Below are positions 18,316 through 25,637 of a stretch of DNA of 55,889 nt, piece after piece. The notes beneath the pieces were generated by a model. That model was given only the letters and a program-made list of their open reading frames with translations. It searched no databases and was not told the origin of the DNA. Position 1 is the first letter of the stretch. Each line of letters opens with the position of its first letter. Source of the stretch: an uncultured Prevotellaceae bacterium (GTDB lineage Bacteria; Bacteroidota; Bacteroidia; Bacteroidales; Bacteroidaceae); NCBI GenBank assembly GCA_900313705.1, contig OMSJ01000007.1:1-55889 (forward strand), given 5' to 3'. A program made the position numbers and the translations under genes.

Positions 18316-19181
18316 GCTTGTTGCTCCTTCTCTTTTTCTTCCAGTATCCAGAGGTACTGCTTTCGGAAATTTGCATTCCAGGCTTCGCGCTGTTCCTGTG
18401 TGGCGGTCTCGAAGAGCCTGTCGGTCTGTTCGATGATGATTTTCAGGCTTCGGATGTGTTCTTCCGTTGGAGCTGACATGATGAAGCTGTCGGGATTGGG
18501 GTAGTAGTAGTAGAGCGGCAGTTTGAGGATGGTGGTGCGCTTTACGTTCAGAAGGATTTCTCCCCACCAGGGTACGTCTTCGTACTTGACGCCTTCTGCG
18601 AAACTTGCTTTTCTTGCGAGGTCAGTCCGAAGCAGGCAGCGCCAGGCCTGGCAGTTTCTCACCTTCCACTTTTTGTTGACGTTTACTGGATAATAGCATT
18701 CCGTGGCGTGATGGAAGATGTTTTCTGTGACGAGGTATTTGGGGTTGTTGTAGTGGTGGTGCCAAGGTCTGACGTCGCCGAGGTGATGCTTGTGTGTCCA
18801 CATGTTCAAGTGGCGGTACAGGTGGTTGTATTCAAAGGTGACCATGTCGGAGTCGTCGCGCAGTGAGGCTTTGACGCATATTTCCATTGCTTGGGGATGT
18901 AGCATGTCGTCTGGGTCGAGATACATGACGTAGTCTCCGCTGACCATCTTCAGCGCATTGTTTCGGGCTACTGCCTGACCTTGATTCTGCTGTGAGGTCA
19001 GGATGAAGCGGTTGTCTTTGTCCTGATATTGTCGGGCAATGGTGGCGCTACCGTCTGTGCTGCCGTCGTCCACGAGGATGGCTTCCCAGTCTTGGTATGA
19101 CTGAGCCAGAAGGCTATCCAGTGCGCGACCTAAATACTTCTCAACGTTGTAGATGGGTATGATGACCGAAACCTTGTGCAT
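18291..19181 (-). CDS. glycosyltransferase family 2
   Basis: The 296-residue GT-A protein begins MHKVSVIIPIYNVEKYLGRA, followed by WEAILVDDGSTDGS and DYVMYLDPDDMLHPQ, the classical GT2 motifs (Asp of DDGS, and DPDD for metal). It is about half identical by eye to the gene just upstream on the minus strand (19194-20069), including the C-terminal TTILKLPLYYYYPNPDSF, so the two arose by tandem duplication. Neither has membrane segments. Its 3' end overlaps the convergent plus-strand gene. Confidence 0.9.
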   Translation of the reverse strand: MHKVSVIIPIYNVEKYLGRALDSLLAQSYQDWEAILVDDGSTDGSATIARQYQDKDNRFILTSQQNQGQAVARNNALKMVSGDYVMYLDPDDMLHPQAMEICVKASLRDDSDMVTFEYNHLYRHLNMWTHKHHLGDVRPWHHHYNNPKYLVTENIFHHATECYYPVNVNKKWKVRNCQAWRCLLRTDLARKASFAEGVKYEDVPWWGEILLNVKRTTILKLPLYYYYPNPDSFIMSAPTEEHIRSLKIIIEQTDRLFETATQEQREAWNANFRKQYLWILEEKEKEQQAQTLPFTK

Positions 19182-19193
19182 GTAATCCGGGCT

Positions 19194-20069
19194 TTATAGC
19201 TTGCCTTTTTTAGCCAGCTTACGTTTCTTTTTTTCCAGGTATCCTTGGAAGGGTGTCAGGAAGTGTATCTCCCAGGGTCGGCGTTTTTCCTCAGGTGCAT
19301 TCTCATAGACAGCCTTGGCAGCATTGATGGCTGCTTCGAGGCTCAGTGCTTTGTGGTCCTGACTGGCAGAAAAGAGGTAGCTTCCGGGGTTGGGGTAATA
19401 GAAATAGAGTGGGAGGTTCAGGATGGTGGTTCGGCGGATGCGGAGCAGTACTTCGCTCCACCAGGGGAAGTCCTCGAAGTTGATGCCTTTGATGAACTTG
19501 ATATCGCGCACGGCATAGGTCTTGTACATGCATCGCCACACTTGGCAGTGCTTCACGGCCCAGCGGCGTTCGATGTCCTTTGGGCGGCCGTATTCTGTGG
19601 CGTAGTCGAAGATGTTGTCCGTGACGAGGTACGGTGGTTTGGTGTAGTACTTGTAATGTGGCACGGAATCTCCGAGGCGGAGGAAGTGGCGGAACAGGCC
19701 AAGCGTACGGTATATGCGGTCGTATGTGTAGGCGACGAGGTCGGATTGATCCCTGAGTGCTGCTTCGAGGCAGAGTTCCATCAGTTGCGGGTGGAGGAAG
19801 TCGTCGGCATCAAGGAAGATGAGGTATTCTCCGTTGATGTTTTCCAGGCCGGCGTTGCGTGCATCGGAAAGTCCGCCGTTAGCCTTGTGTACGACTTTGA
19901 ACCTGTGGTCGCTTGCGGCGTATTCATCTGCGATGCGTCCGCTACCGTCGGTACTGCCGTCATCCACGAGGATGGCTTCCCAGTCCTTGCAGGTCTGGCT
20001 GAGGATGCTGTCGAGTGCTCGGCGCAGGTACTTCTCGACGTTGTAGATGGGAACGATAACGGAAATCAT
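19194..20069 (-). CDS. glycosyltransferase family 2 (tandem paralogue)
   Basis: 291 residues opening MISVIVPIYNVEKYLRRALD, with AILVDDGSTDGSGRIADEY and YLIFLDADDFLHPQLME as donor- and metal-binding motifs. The C-terminus is rich in Lys (GYLEKKKRKLAKKGKL), suggesting contact with acidic membrane lipid. It is a clear paralogue of 18291-19181, and the gap between them is 12 nt. It lies 15 nt downstream of the LpxL-type gene. The pair may finish the core sugar of the lipid A-like molecule that LpxL acylates, which is inference from context. Confidence 0.9.
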   Translation of the reverse strand: MISVIVPIYNVEKYLRRALDSILSQTCKDWEAILVDDGSTDGSGRIADEYAASDHRFKVVHKANGGLSDARNAGLENINGEYLIFLDADDFLHPQLMELCLEAALRDQSDLVAYTYDRIYRTLGLFRHFLRLGDSVPHYKYYTKPPYLVTDNIFDYATEYGRPKDIERRWAVKHCQVWRCMYKTYAVRDIKFIKGINFEDFPWWSEVLLRIRRTTILNLPLYFYYPNPGSYLFSASQDHKALSLEAAINAAKAVYENAPEEKRRPWEIHFLTPFQGYLEKKKRKLAKKGKL

Positions 20070-20084
20070 GATGTCTGTGTACGT

Positions 20085-20969
20085 TTAGTTTGCCAAATCC
20101 CATTTGCACCACCTGTTGTGCGACCAGAGCCACAGTTCGGGCTGTCGGCGGATGGATTGCTCAAGCAGTCGCAGATAGCACAGGGACAGGGCCATGTCGC
20201 TGCTGCTCTCCTCTGCGTTGGGCTGCATCTCCAGGAATGTCAAGCGGTAGTGTCCGCGCGAAGTCTTCTCTACGTCCAGATAGACGAGCTCTGCTCCTAT
20301 CTTGTGGGCTATCTCCTCTGCACCACGAGTGTACCAGGAGGCTTGGTTCAGGAAGGTGACTCTGTCTTTTTCCTTTCCGGTGGGCCGCTGGTCCTGGATG
20401 AAGCCGCAGAGGAAGGGTTCGCCTTCGGCTTTCCATTTCAGCATGGTGCGGACGGTTTGCTGCATCTCTATCTGCGTGGTGTCCCAGCGGCTACGGATTT
20501 CGTGCATGAGCGAGGCAAAGTAGGGGCTTTCTATCTGCTTGTATATCTCGGCGCCTTTCTTCGGGTTCCGGTAGCGGACGCTGACTTCCTGATACCACTC
20601 CCAGCAGCCCAGATGACCGAGGAGCATGAAGACGTTCTTGCCCTCGGCGGCTATGCGTTCGGGCAGTTCGCAATTCAGCACTTCCACGCGGCGGCGCATC
20701 TCCTCGTCCGTGATGTTGAGGCACTTGAAGGCTTCGATGAAGACGTCGCAGAGGTTGTGGTAGAAGGCCCGCTCGATGCGGAGGATTTCCTTTTCGCTCT
20801 TCTCGGGGAAGGAGCAGCGGAGGTTCTCGCGGACCAATCGGCGCCTATACCTTATTATATAATATATGAACGGGAAGGCAATGTCGCTCAGCAGATACAG
20901 TATGCCCAAGGGCAACCCTGCCAGGAGGCGCATGAAGCGATGTCTTTTCTTTGTTCCGTTCTTGTTCAT
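20085..20969 (-). CDS. LpxL/HtrB-type lipid A acyltransferase
   Basis: The 294-residue protein carries a membrane-anchoring segment near the N-terminus (LPLGILYLLSDIAFPFIYY) and the LPLAT catalytic H-x4-E motif in MLLGHLGCWEWYQ (about residues 123-135). Further family motifs are YKQIESPYFASLMHEIRSRW and FIQDQRPTGKEKDRVTFLNQ. This fits the late acyltransferases that add a secondary acyl chain to Kdo-lipid A. The frame is open to 21089, but a TACCTTTG promoter lies at 21009-21016, inside that extension. The ATG at 20969 is therefore the better start. Confidence 0.88.
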   Translation of the reverse strand: MNKNGTKKRHRFMRLLAGLPLGILYLLSDIAFPFIYYIIRYRRRLVRENLRCSFPEKSEKEILRIERAFYHNLCDVFIEAFKCLNITDEEMRRRVEVLNCELPERIAAEGKNVFMLLGHLGCWEWYQEVSVRYRNPKKGAEIYKQIESPYFASLMHEIRSRWDTTQIEMQQTVRTMLKWKAEGEPFLCGFIQDQRPTGKEKDRVTFLNQASWYTRGAEEIAHKIGAELVYLDVEKTSRGHYRLTFLEMQPNAEESSSDMALSLCYLRLLEQSIRRQPELWLWSHNRWCKWDLAN

Positions 20970-21008
20970 TCTCACTGTGTCAGTCTTGATTGTTCTGGTT
21001 GACAAGGG

Positions 21009-21016
21009 CAAAGGTA
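21009..21016 (-). promoter_or_regulatory. -7 promoter element of the LpxL-type gene
   Basis: TACCTTTG on the minus strand, 40 nt upstream of the ATG at 20969. No TTTG is present at the usual -33 distance. The element decides the start-site choice for the LpxL-type gene. Confidence 0.6.
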
Positions 21017-21105
21017 CGAAGAAAAAGTGAAAAATGAAGAGCGTAGAACGAAGAATTATGGTCGTTATGCGTAGAAAATGACAAATCACTGGTATTTGTG
21101 ACGAG

Positions 21106-21142
21106 AACAGGGCTGTCCGATGCGGTATCGGGCAGCCCTGTT
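21106..21142. terminator. bidirectional terminator hairpin after the sigma-factor gene
   Basis: AACAGGGCTG (21106-21115) and CAGCCCTGTT (21133-21142) are perfect reverse complements with a 17-nt loop, and the right arm runs into TTTG. On the minus strand it starts 5 nt past the sigma-factor stop codon, as expected for its terminator. Confidence 0.75.
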
Positions 21143-21146
21143 TGCA

Positions 21147-21713
21147 TTATTCGAGCCAAGGGGTGAGGTAATCTACCAGGGGATGTTCCCTGAGTGCTGC
21201 TTCGAGTTTGCGGAGCGCACGCAGGTGGAGGGTGGAGGCACGGGCTTTGCTGAAACCCATTTCGGCGGCTATCTCCGTAAGGCTAAGGCGTTTGCAGTCG
21301 ATGCCGTAGAACTGTCTGACGATTTGCTGTTCCTTCGGCAAGAGGCATTTCAGAGCGTCTTCGATGCGCTGCTGCTGTCCTGTGCGCAGCAGGTCCTCGT
21401 CGTCCTCCTGCTCCAGAAAGGTCTCGTCCTGCAGGCTCATGGCTGTCCTGCCACGGTGGATTGCCATGAGCATCATCTTGCGGCACCAGTGGCTGGCGTA
21501 TGTGGCGAAGCAGCAGTCGGTGCTTTCGTCGTATCGCATGGCAGCTTCGCACAGGCCGAGGCAACCCTCCTGCCGAAGGTCCTCCAGGCTGATGCCGCAG
21601 TCTCTCATCCTCCAGGCCATTGCGTAGGCCAGGGGCATGTGGCTGATGACGAGCAGGCGGGCGTCGTCCGTCAGTTCTGTCATCTTTACTTTCTCGTTGA
21701 TGTCTTGTCTCAT
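21147..21713 (-). CDS. sigma-70 family RNA polymerase sigma factor (short, regions 2 and 4)
   Basis: The 188-residue protein has a region 2 core (about residues 23-91: ISLEDLRQEGCLGLCEAAMRY, then CFATYASHWCRKMMLMAIHR). It also has a region 4 helix-turn-helix (about 115-175: LPKEQQIVRQFYGIDCKRLS, then TEIAAEMGFSKARASTLHLR). Region 3 is reduced to a short linker, so it is a compact sigma-70-like factor and not the housekeeping one. No anti-sigma gene is adjacent. The ATG at 21713 is preferred over upstream in-frame starts because the promoter TACCTTTG lies at 21783-21790. Its regulon is unknown. Confidence 0.88.
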   Translation of the reverse strand: MRQDINEKVKMTELTDDARLLVISHMPLAYAMAWRMRDCGISLEDLRQEGCLGLCEAAMRYDESTDCCFATYASHWCRKMMLMAIHRGRTAMSLQDETFLEQEDDEDLLRTGQQQRIEDALKCLLPKEQQIVRQFYGIDCKRLSLTEIAAEMGFSKARASTLHLRALRKLEAALREHPLVDYLTPWLE

Positions 21714-21782
21714 TTTCTTTTTCTTTATTAGTAAGGTTAGGAAATGAGACAGCCGGCTGTCCTTTATCTGTGAATTCGCAGG

Positions 21783-21790
21783 CAAAGGTA
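21783..21790 (-). promoter_or_regulatory. -7 promoter element of the sigma-factor gene
   Basis: TACCTTTG on the minus strand, 70 nt upstream of the ATG at 21713. It lies inside the apparent N-terminal extension of the open frame and so argues against a longer protein. Confidence 0.6.
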
Positions 21791-21880
21791 CGGCAAGATG
21801 CAGAATGGAGGAAGGGAATACAAATGATGCAAATGCTTGTACAGGTTGTACAAATGCAGCACAAATGAAATACAAATGAG

Positions 21881-22029
21881 GCGCGTACCTGTCGCCATAA
21901 GTCCACGTACCTGTCGCCATAAGTCCCCGTACTTATTGCCGTAAGTCCCCGTACTTATCGCCATAAGTCCCCGTACTTATTGCCATAAGTCCACGTACTT
22001 ATCGCCGTAAGTCCACGTACTTATTGCCA
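21881..22029. repeat. 22-bp tandem array, six full units plus a partial
   Basis: Six exact 22-bp units begin at 21898, 21920, 21942, 21964, 21986 and 22008, after a partial unit at 21881-21897. The core is TAAGTCCMCGTACTT followed by a 7-nt tail (mostly ATTGCCA or ATCGCCG/A). The array fills most of the space between the 3' end of the U32 gene and the sigma-factor promoter. No spacers interrupt it. It shares unit length and consensus with the arrays at 33901-34010 and 55113-55244. Confidence 0.95.
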
Positions 22030-22039
22030 GGAAGACGCG

Positions 22040-23293
22040 TCAGTCTGTTATGCTTTTGATAATGAACAGCTTGTCGTTTCGGCGGACTTTAGTGGCGAGC
22101 GGGATGCTGATGTGCTGGCCTTGAAGTGCTGTCTGTACGGGTTTCAGGTCGTAGCGAATCTCGCTCACCGTGGCGCGGAGGGCACCGGTGGTCGGACCTG
22201 TCACCAGTATCTCGTCGCCAACACAGAGCTCGCAGGCTTCTATCTTGAACTCAGCCACTTGCAGCTTCGAGTAGTAGCGCACGGTGCGTCCGCAATAGAC
22301 CTTGCGCTCGGTGGCCTTCGAGCCGTGGCAGTCGTTCCACTCCATCATGGTCTTGCCCTGATAGTAGCCGTCCCAGAAGCCTCGGTTGAAGACGCGTGCG
22401 AGCCGCTCGTCCCATTCGTCCAGACGGGCGAGGAACACCTCTTTGCCTTCATCGGGGTTGGTGAGTGTGTCGATGGCCTCTCGATAACACCTCACGACGG
22501 TATCGACGTATTCCGGTCCTCTGGCCCGTCCTTCTATCTTGAAAACGCGAACCCCGGCATCTATCATTTTGTCGATGAAACGGATGGTTTTTAGGTCTCG
22601 CGGAGACATGATGTACTTGTTCTCGATGTCGAGTTCGGTGCCTGTCTCCACGTCCTGCACCGTGTATCGGCGTCGGCAGAGCTGCATACACTCGCCGCGA
22701 TTGGCTGAACGTCCCCAGTTGCTCTGACTCAGGTAGCATTTGCCGCTGATGGCCATGCAGAGTGCGCCGTGGCAGAACATCTCGATGCGGACAGGCTTCC
22801 CGCTTGGTCCGCAGATGTCATTTTTATCGATGGAATGGGCGATTTCTGCAACTTGCTCCATGTTCAGCTCACGTGCCAGCACCACGACGTCGGCGAACTG
22901 TGCGTAGAACTTCAGAGCTTCTGCGTTGCTGATGTTCAGCTGCGTGCTCAGGTGAACCTCCAGCCCTATCTGTCGGCAGTAGAGCATCACCGCCACGTCG
23001 CTCGCAATGACGGCCGATATGCCTGCGGCCTTTGCCGCATTCAGGATGGTGCGCATCAGCTCCAGGTCCTCGCCGTAGATGATGGTGTTGACTGTCAGGT
23101 AGCTCTTGATGCCGAAGCGCCGCGTCTCCTCGGCAATGCGCTGAAGGTCGTCGATGGTGAACGTGCTGGCGGAGTGCGCCCGCATGTTCAGGTTCTCTAT
23201 ACCGAAGTAGATGCTGTCCGCTCCCGCTCGTATGGCAGCCGCCAAACACTCTGGCGACCCTACAGGGGCCATTATCTCAAGGTCATGTTTCAT
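22040..23293 (-). CDS. U32-family peptidase-like protein, probable tRNA hydroxylation factor TrhP
   Basis: The 417-residue protein begins with the family's MAPVGSPECLAAAIRAGADS and contains the four-cysteine block in RIEMFCHGALCMAISGKCYL, followed by RGECMQLCRRRY. KYIMSPRDLKTIRFIDKMID and FKIEGRARGPEYVDTVVRCY are further U32 signatures. These proteins were classed as peptidases (PrtC-like). YegQ/TrhP homologues of this length are now linked to prephenate-dependent 5-hydroxyuridine formation at tRNA position 34. The C-terminal 90 residues form the small beta-barrel seen in TrhP-type members. No neighbour supports one role over the other. Confidence 0.88.
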   Translation of the reverse strand: MKHDLEIMAPVGSPECLAAAIRAGADSIYFGIENLNMRAHSASTFTIDDLQRIAEETRRFGIKSYLTVNTIIYGEDLELMRTILNAAKAAGISAVIASDVAVMLYCRQIGLEVHLSTQLNISNAEALKFYAQFADVVVLARELNMEQVAEIAHSIDKNDICGPSGKPVRIEMFCHGALCMAISGKCYLSQSNWGRSANRGECMQLCRRRYTVQDVETGTELDIENKYIMSPRDLKTIRFIDKMIDAGVRVFKIEGRARGPEYVDTVVRCYREAIDTLTNPDEGKEVFLARLDEWDERLARVFNRGFWDGYYQGKTMMEWNDCHGSKATERKVYCGRTVRYYSKLQVAEFKIEACELCVGDEILVTGPTTGALRATVSEIRYDLKPVQTALQGQHISIPLATKVRRNDKLFIIKSITD

Positions 23294-23312
23294 AATTCAT
23301 AATTATCGCTTG

Positions 23313-23320
23313 CAAAGGTA
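23313..23320 (-). promoter_or_regulatory. -7 promoter element of the U32 gene
   Basis: TACCTTTG on the minus strand, 20 nt upstream of the ATG at 23293. No -33 TTTG is evident. The remaining 23321-23568 contains no gene that could be supported. Confidence 0.6.
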
Positions 23321-23568
23321 CGAAATAATCTACACTTATCAGTATGTAAATGGAAATATCACACTGTTTTCTTGGTTTGTTAAGTAAAAACTTATATAAT
23401 TGCACAAATTTGTAAAATCTGGTTTAACACTATTGGCATGGCAATATCACGCAACACGCTCCGTCAAATAACACCGCCCACTCTTTCCTCGGAGGAGCAG
23501 AGAAGACGGTGAATGGTAATAATACCTTTTGTCCTGTGCTTCTTTTGGGAGTGCACTCAAATTCTGAG

Positions 23569-24357
23569 CTACGGGCACACAGCACGGACAGAGTGCCCGC
23601 CGATGCGGAGGAGAGTGTCGTAGCCAAAATACCAGTAGTCGGAACCGAAGTGCAGCCGTCGCACGCTCTTGCTAGACCTTAATTGCGAACTCCAGTAGTA
23701 GCCATTGCTGCCCGCGAGGTAGAATCCGTGGAGCCAGCGGTAGCCAGCAGCGGGAAGGAAGATTTGACCGTCGTTGCGACCCGTCACAAGGATGCCGTTA
23801 ACGCCATTCACCTGCGCCCACTGGCGGGAGCAGTTGTTCACCAGTTCCGTTAGTAGTTCATCCGATGGCATACGCCAAGGCGCACCCATGTTGACCGTGG
23901 CGGCATCGTATTCCGTACCCGCAATGTCAGAGCCGATGTTGACGAATACACTCCCGTTATCATACCAGCCATCCCCATCGGTATCTTTTCCTGTGTCTTT
24001 TCCTGTGCAATACCAATAAGTCACTTCTGTATAGACACTCTTTGTCAATGTCTCGCCCCAGGCATAACAGCCGCCATATTCCTCTGGCTTGCTTGCTCCT
24101 ACGTTGCAGCAGCACCACTTTGTTCCGCTCGGCAGACCAAGGTCGATGGCATGAGGATGATGGTCGTCGGGGCAAGTAAGATGTGATGGCATTGTTTGCT
24201 TTTCTTTTACAAAGACCATACTGTCTAAAGTTGATACTTCATACTCGATTGTCGTGCCGTCACTTTTGTAGATTAACACCTTTTGTGCCCATACAATATG
24301 CACACTTGCAATTATTAGGACAGCCAAAGAAAGGAAAAACTTTTTCATTTTGCTCAT
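23569..24357 (-). CDS. exported protein with Fib_succ_major/DUF1566-like variable C-terminal domain
   Basis: The 262-residue protein has a signal peptide (KKFFLSLAVLIIASVHIVWA, cleavage near residue 24). A short segment VLIYKSDGTTIEYEVSTLDS follows, and then the domain that opens HAIDLGLPSGTKWCCCNVGA and YGGCYAWGETLTKS. It ends NGYYWSSQLRSSKSVRRLHF and GGHSVRAVCP. This is the Fibrobacter-major-paralogous/DUF1566-like C-type-lectin-like fold, common as multiple paralogues in Bacteroidetes and known as a target of diversity-generating retroelements in some species. No reverse transcriptase is in this window. Function is unknown; surface binding is plausible. ATG 24348 is an alternative start. 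A candidate structured RNA lies in front. Confidence 0.75.
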   Translation of the reverse strand: MSKMKKFFLSLAVLIIASVHIVWAQKVLIYKSDGTTIEYEVSTLDSMVFVKEKQTMPSHLTCPDDHHPHAIDLGLPSGTKWCCCNVGASKPEEYGGCYAWGETLTKSVYTEVTYWYCTGKDTGKDTDGDGWYDNGSVFVNIGSDIAGTEYDAATVNMGAPWRMPSDELLTELVNNCSRQWAQVNGVNGILVTGRNDGQIFLPAAGYRWLHGFYLAGSNGYYWSSQLRSSKSVRRLHFGSDYWYFGYDTLLRIGGHSVRAVCP

Positions 24358-24377
24358 TTGTTAATTGTTTAATACTA

Positions 24378-24402
24378 AAATGTTTCCTCGTTCATTATGG
24401 GA
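24378..24402 (-). terminator. hairpin with T-run just upstream of the exported-protein gene
   Basis: On the minus strand TGTTTCC and GGAAACA pair around a 12-nt loop and are followed by TTTT. It sits 20 nt upstream of the ATG at 24357 and downstream of the candidate structured RNA. It could therefore terminate that RNA or serve as a conditional terminator. Confidence 0.5.
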
Positions 24403-24432
24403 AACAGGCGCCAGACTTATGAGTAAAAGAAA

Positions 24433-24574
24433 AGCGCAGGCCTCTCCATATCTCCGACAGGTCTGCGACAACCTTCTATCAACTATGGAAAGCCTGCGTT
24501 TGTAGCGCAAGCCTCAAAGTTGATAGATTTCGCTCGTGTAGTCTCTTTTCGAGGTCGCAGTTCGTCGGAGATAT
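24433..24574 (-). ncRNA. candidate structured RNA or leader, unknown family
   Basis: Three nested perfect helices are visible: 24448-24458 with 24564-24574 (11 bp), 24463-24469 with 24554-24560 (7 bp), and 24476-24484 with 24518-24526 (9 bp). Inside the last, 24492-24498 pairs with 24506-24512 with a G-U only if the minus strand is the RNA; on the plus strand this is a C-A mismatch. The 24492-24498 segment could instead pair perfectly with GCCTGCG at 24435-24441, which is followed on the minus strand by TTTTCTTTT. Such mutually exclusive pairing with a T-run is attenuator-like. The exported-protein gene starts 76 nt downstream of 24433. The gap 24358-24659 has no coding sequence. A small inverted-repeat (MITE-like) element is the main alternative. 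Confidence 0.5.
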
Positions 24575-24659
24575 TGAGCAAATGAAATGTTTTGTGTCCC
24601 GTTATGGGAAGCACAGGTTATGTAAAGTTTTTATGTCATTGTTTTTGAGCTTATAATGT

Positions 24660-25091
24660 TTAAGCATTATTTGTATGGTCAAATTGTTTCAACTTATCCA
24701 CAAATTCCATTAGCCTCAACACGATTAGCTTTGGAAAGCCGATGTTGCGCAGTGGGTTGAAATGCTTGTCGTCGCTTACAATATATGTTGCATTTGCAGC
24801 TATTGCACAGTCCACAAACTTGTTGTCATCATGGTCTGTCTTTATCAGCCCGAAGTGGTAGTAGGGGGTTATGAACTCCACGAATTCGCTGTTTGTTAAG
24901 TACTGCACCACATTTTCTGCTATTTCCGGTGTTGTTTTTCGTCCTATCATCTCCTGGTATTCCATAAGGATTTCATTAGATAAGCAGAGCCTATATTGTC
25001 CATCATGGAGTCCACGCCAAACGGTGTAGCTCCTACTGGTACGCGACAACGAGGCTATAAGACAGTTTGTGTCGAGGACGATGCGCTTCAT
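24660..25091 (-). CDS. PIN-domain putative toxin (COG1569 type)
   Basis: The 143-residue protein opens MKRIVLDTNCLIASLSRTSR (first catalytic Asp at position 7). It continues with LCLSNEILMEYQEMI (Glu), TDHDDNKFVDCAIAANA (Asp) and YIVSDDKHFNPL (fourth acidic site), so all four acidic residues of a PIN ribonuclease are present. Length matches the PIN family associated with toxin-antitoxin loci. It follows an 85-residue gene by 4 nt on the same strand, the usual antitoxin-toxin order. RNase activity is inferred from the family. Confidence 0.87.
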   Translation of the reverse strand: MKRIVLDTNCLIASLSRTSRSYTVWRGLHDGQYRLCLSNEILMEYQEMIGRKTTPEIAENVVQYLTNSEFVEFITPYYHFGLIKTDHDDNKFVDCAIAANATYIVSDDKHFNPLRNIGFPKLIVLRLMEFVDKLKQFDHTNNA

Positions 25092-25095
25092 TTGC

Positions 25096-25353
25096 TTAAT
25101 ATAAATATGGTGTACGCAGATGCTCGTTCATCACTGCGTCGCTCTGTTCGCGTCCCCAAAGACCTTGGTCTTCGAGGTCAGCCATACCCTTTTCCACCTC
25201 ATTGAAATAGTAATCAGCAAGCACTTGTTTCAACCCTTTCAGCTGAGCCTCACTATTCATGTATGAAAACATCCTCAGAAGATGCAACTGCACGGGGTTG
25301 AGTGGAGTGGCAAGCATCTCCCCGTGGGGACTTGGTGTGGATAGATTGTTCAT
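25096..25353 (-). CDS. putative antitoxin partner of the PIN-domain protein
   Basis: An 85-residue acidic protein with LNPVQLHLLRMFSYMNSEAQ, then LKGLKQVLADYYFNEVEKGM and a C-terminal LWGREQSDAVMNEHLRTPYL. No standard AbrB, Phd or RHH DNA-binding motif was recognised. The segment resembles short all-helical antitoxin-like proteins encoded next to COG1569 PIN proteins in Bacteroidetes. Its position directly upstream of the PIN gene with a 4-nt gap and a shared promoter is the main reason for the call. Confidence 0.65.
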   Translation of the reverse strand: MNNLSTPSPHGEMLATPLNPVQLHLLRMFSYMNSEAQLKGLKQVLADYYFNEVEKGMADLEDQGLWGREQSDAVMNEHLRTPYLY

Positions 25354-25409
25354 ACTCTTTTTATCTTATTCAAAGTAACTAATAGTTGTTCCTCTTACGA
25401 AGCACGGTG

Positions 25410-25440
25410 CAAAGTTAGTGATTTCTTCAATATGCGCAAA
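25410..25440 (-). promoter_or_regulatory. promoter of the PIN toxin-antitoxin pair (TTTG-N19-TAACTTTG)
   Basis: On the minus strand TTTG (25440-25437) and TAACTTTG (25417-25410) are separated by 19 nt. The antitoxin ATG at 25353 lies 57 nt downstream of the -7 element. Confidence 0.75.
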
Positions 25441-25480
25441 GAAAAACGGTGAAAAGTTGTGCAGATTGGGAAAATCTTCG

Positions 25481-25488
25481 TACCTTTG
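25481..25488 (+). promoter_or_regulatory. -7 promoter element of metK
   Basis: TACCTTTG fits TAnnTTTG, with a partial -33 (AGTTG) about 21 nt upstream. Transcription would start near 25495 and give a leader of about 140 nt that holds the SAM-II-like element. Confidence 0.7.
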
Positions 25489-25503
25489 CAGCCGCAAAAA
25501 CAA

Positions 25504-25556
25504 CATGTGGACAGATTTGGGCTGCTTGCAACCACAGTAAAAAATGCTAAAACGAG
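25504..25556 (+). promoter_or_regulatory. probable SAM-II riboswitch upstream of metK
   Basis: UGUGG (25506-25510) pairs with CCACA (25532-25536) as P1. The 21-nt loop contains the conserved GAUUU and UUGCAA segments. The tail carries AAAUGCUAAAA, the conserved SAM-II 3' part, and loop GCA can pair with tail UGC as the pseudoknot. Order and spacing follow the SAM-II (metA-type) aptamer as remembered from the metX example. The element begins about 10 nt after the predicted transcription start and ends 82 nt before the metK ATG, as expected for SAM feedback on SAM synthetase. Confidence 0.78.
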
Positions 25557-25637
25557 GACTGCCGCTGTGCGCCTCACGCATTTGTGCCCGACTTCTTTCC
25601 CCATACATTATTAATTATATTAAAGATTAATTCTACT

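Noticed and set aside
19245-21002. 585-residue plus-strand frame across three minus-strand genes
   Set aside because: It is antisense to clear GT2 and LpxL-type genes; the composition is typical of shadow frames.
21714-21920. N-terminal extension of the sigma factor to 21920
   Set aside because: The promoter element lies inside it and it contains the start of the repeat array, so the ATG at 21713 is preferred.
21898-22029. 22-bp arrays considered as CRISPR
   Set aside because: Units are contiguous with no spacers and no cas genes are nearby.
23430-23627. Small minus-strand frame downstream of the exported-protein gene
   Set aside because: It overlaps the gene's 3' end in another frame. I also looked for a retroelement template repeat here and saw no convincing copy of the variable region.
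24421-24600. tRNA or RNase P RNA reading of the structured segment
   Set aside because: No tRNA acceptor-CCA or T-loop pattern is present, and it is too short for RNase P RNA.
25366-25608. Small minus-strand frame across the metK leader
   Set aside because: It covers the SAM-II-like element and both promoters and shows no protein family.
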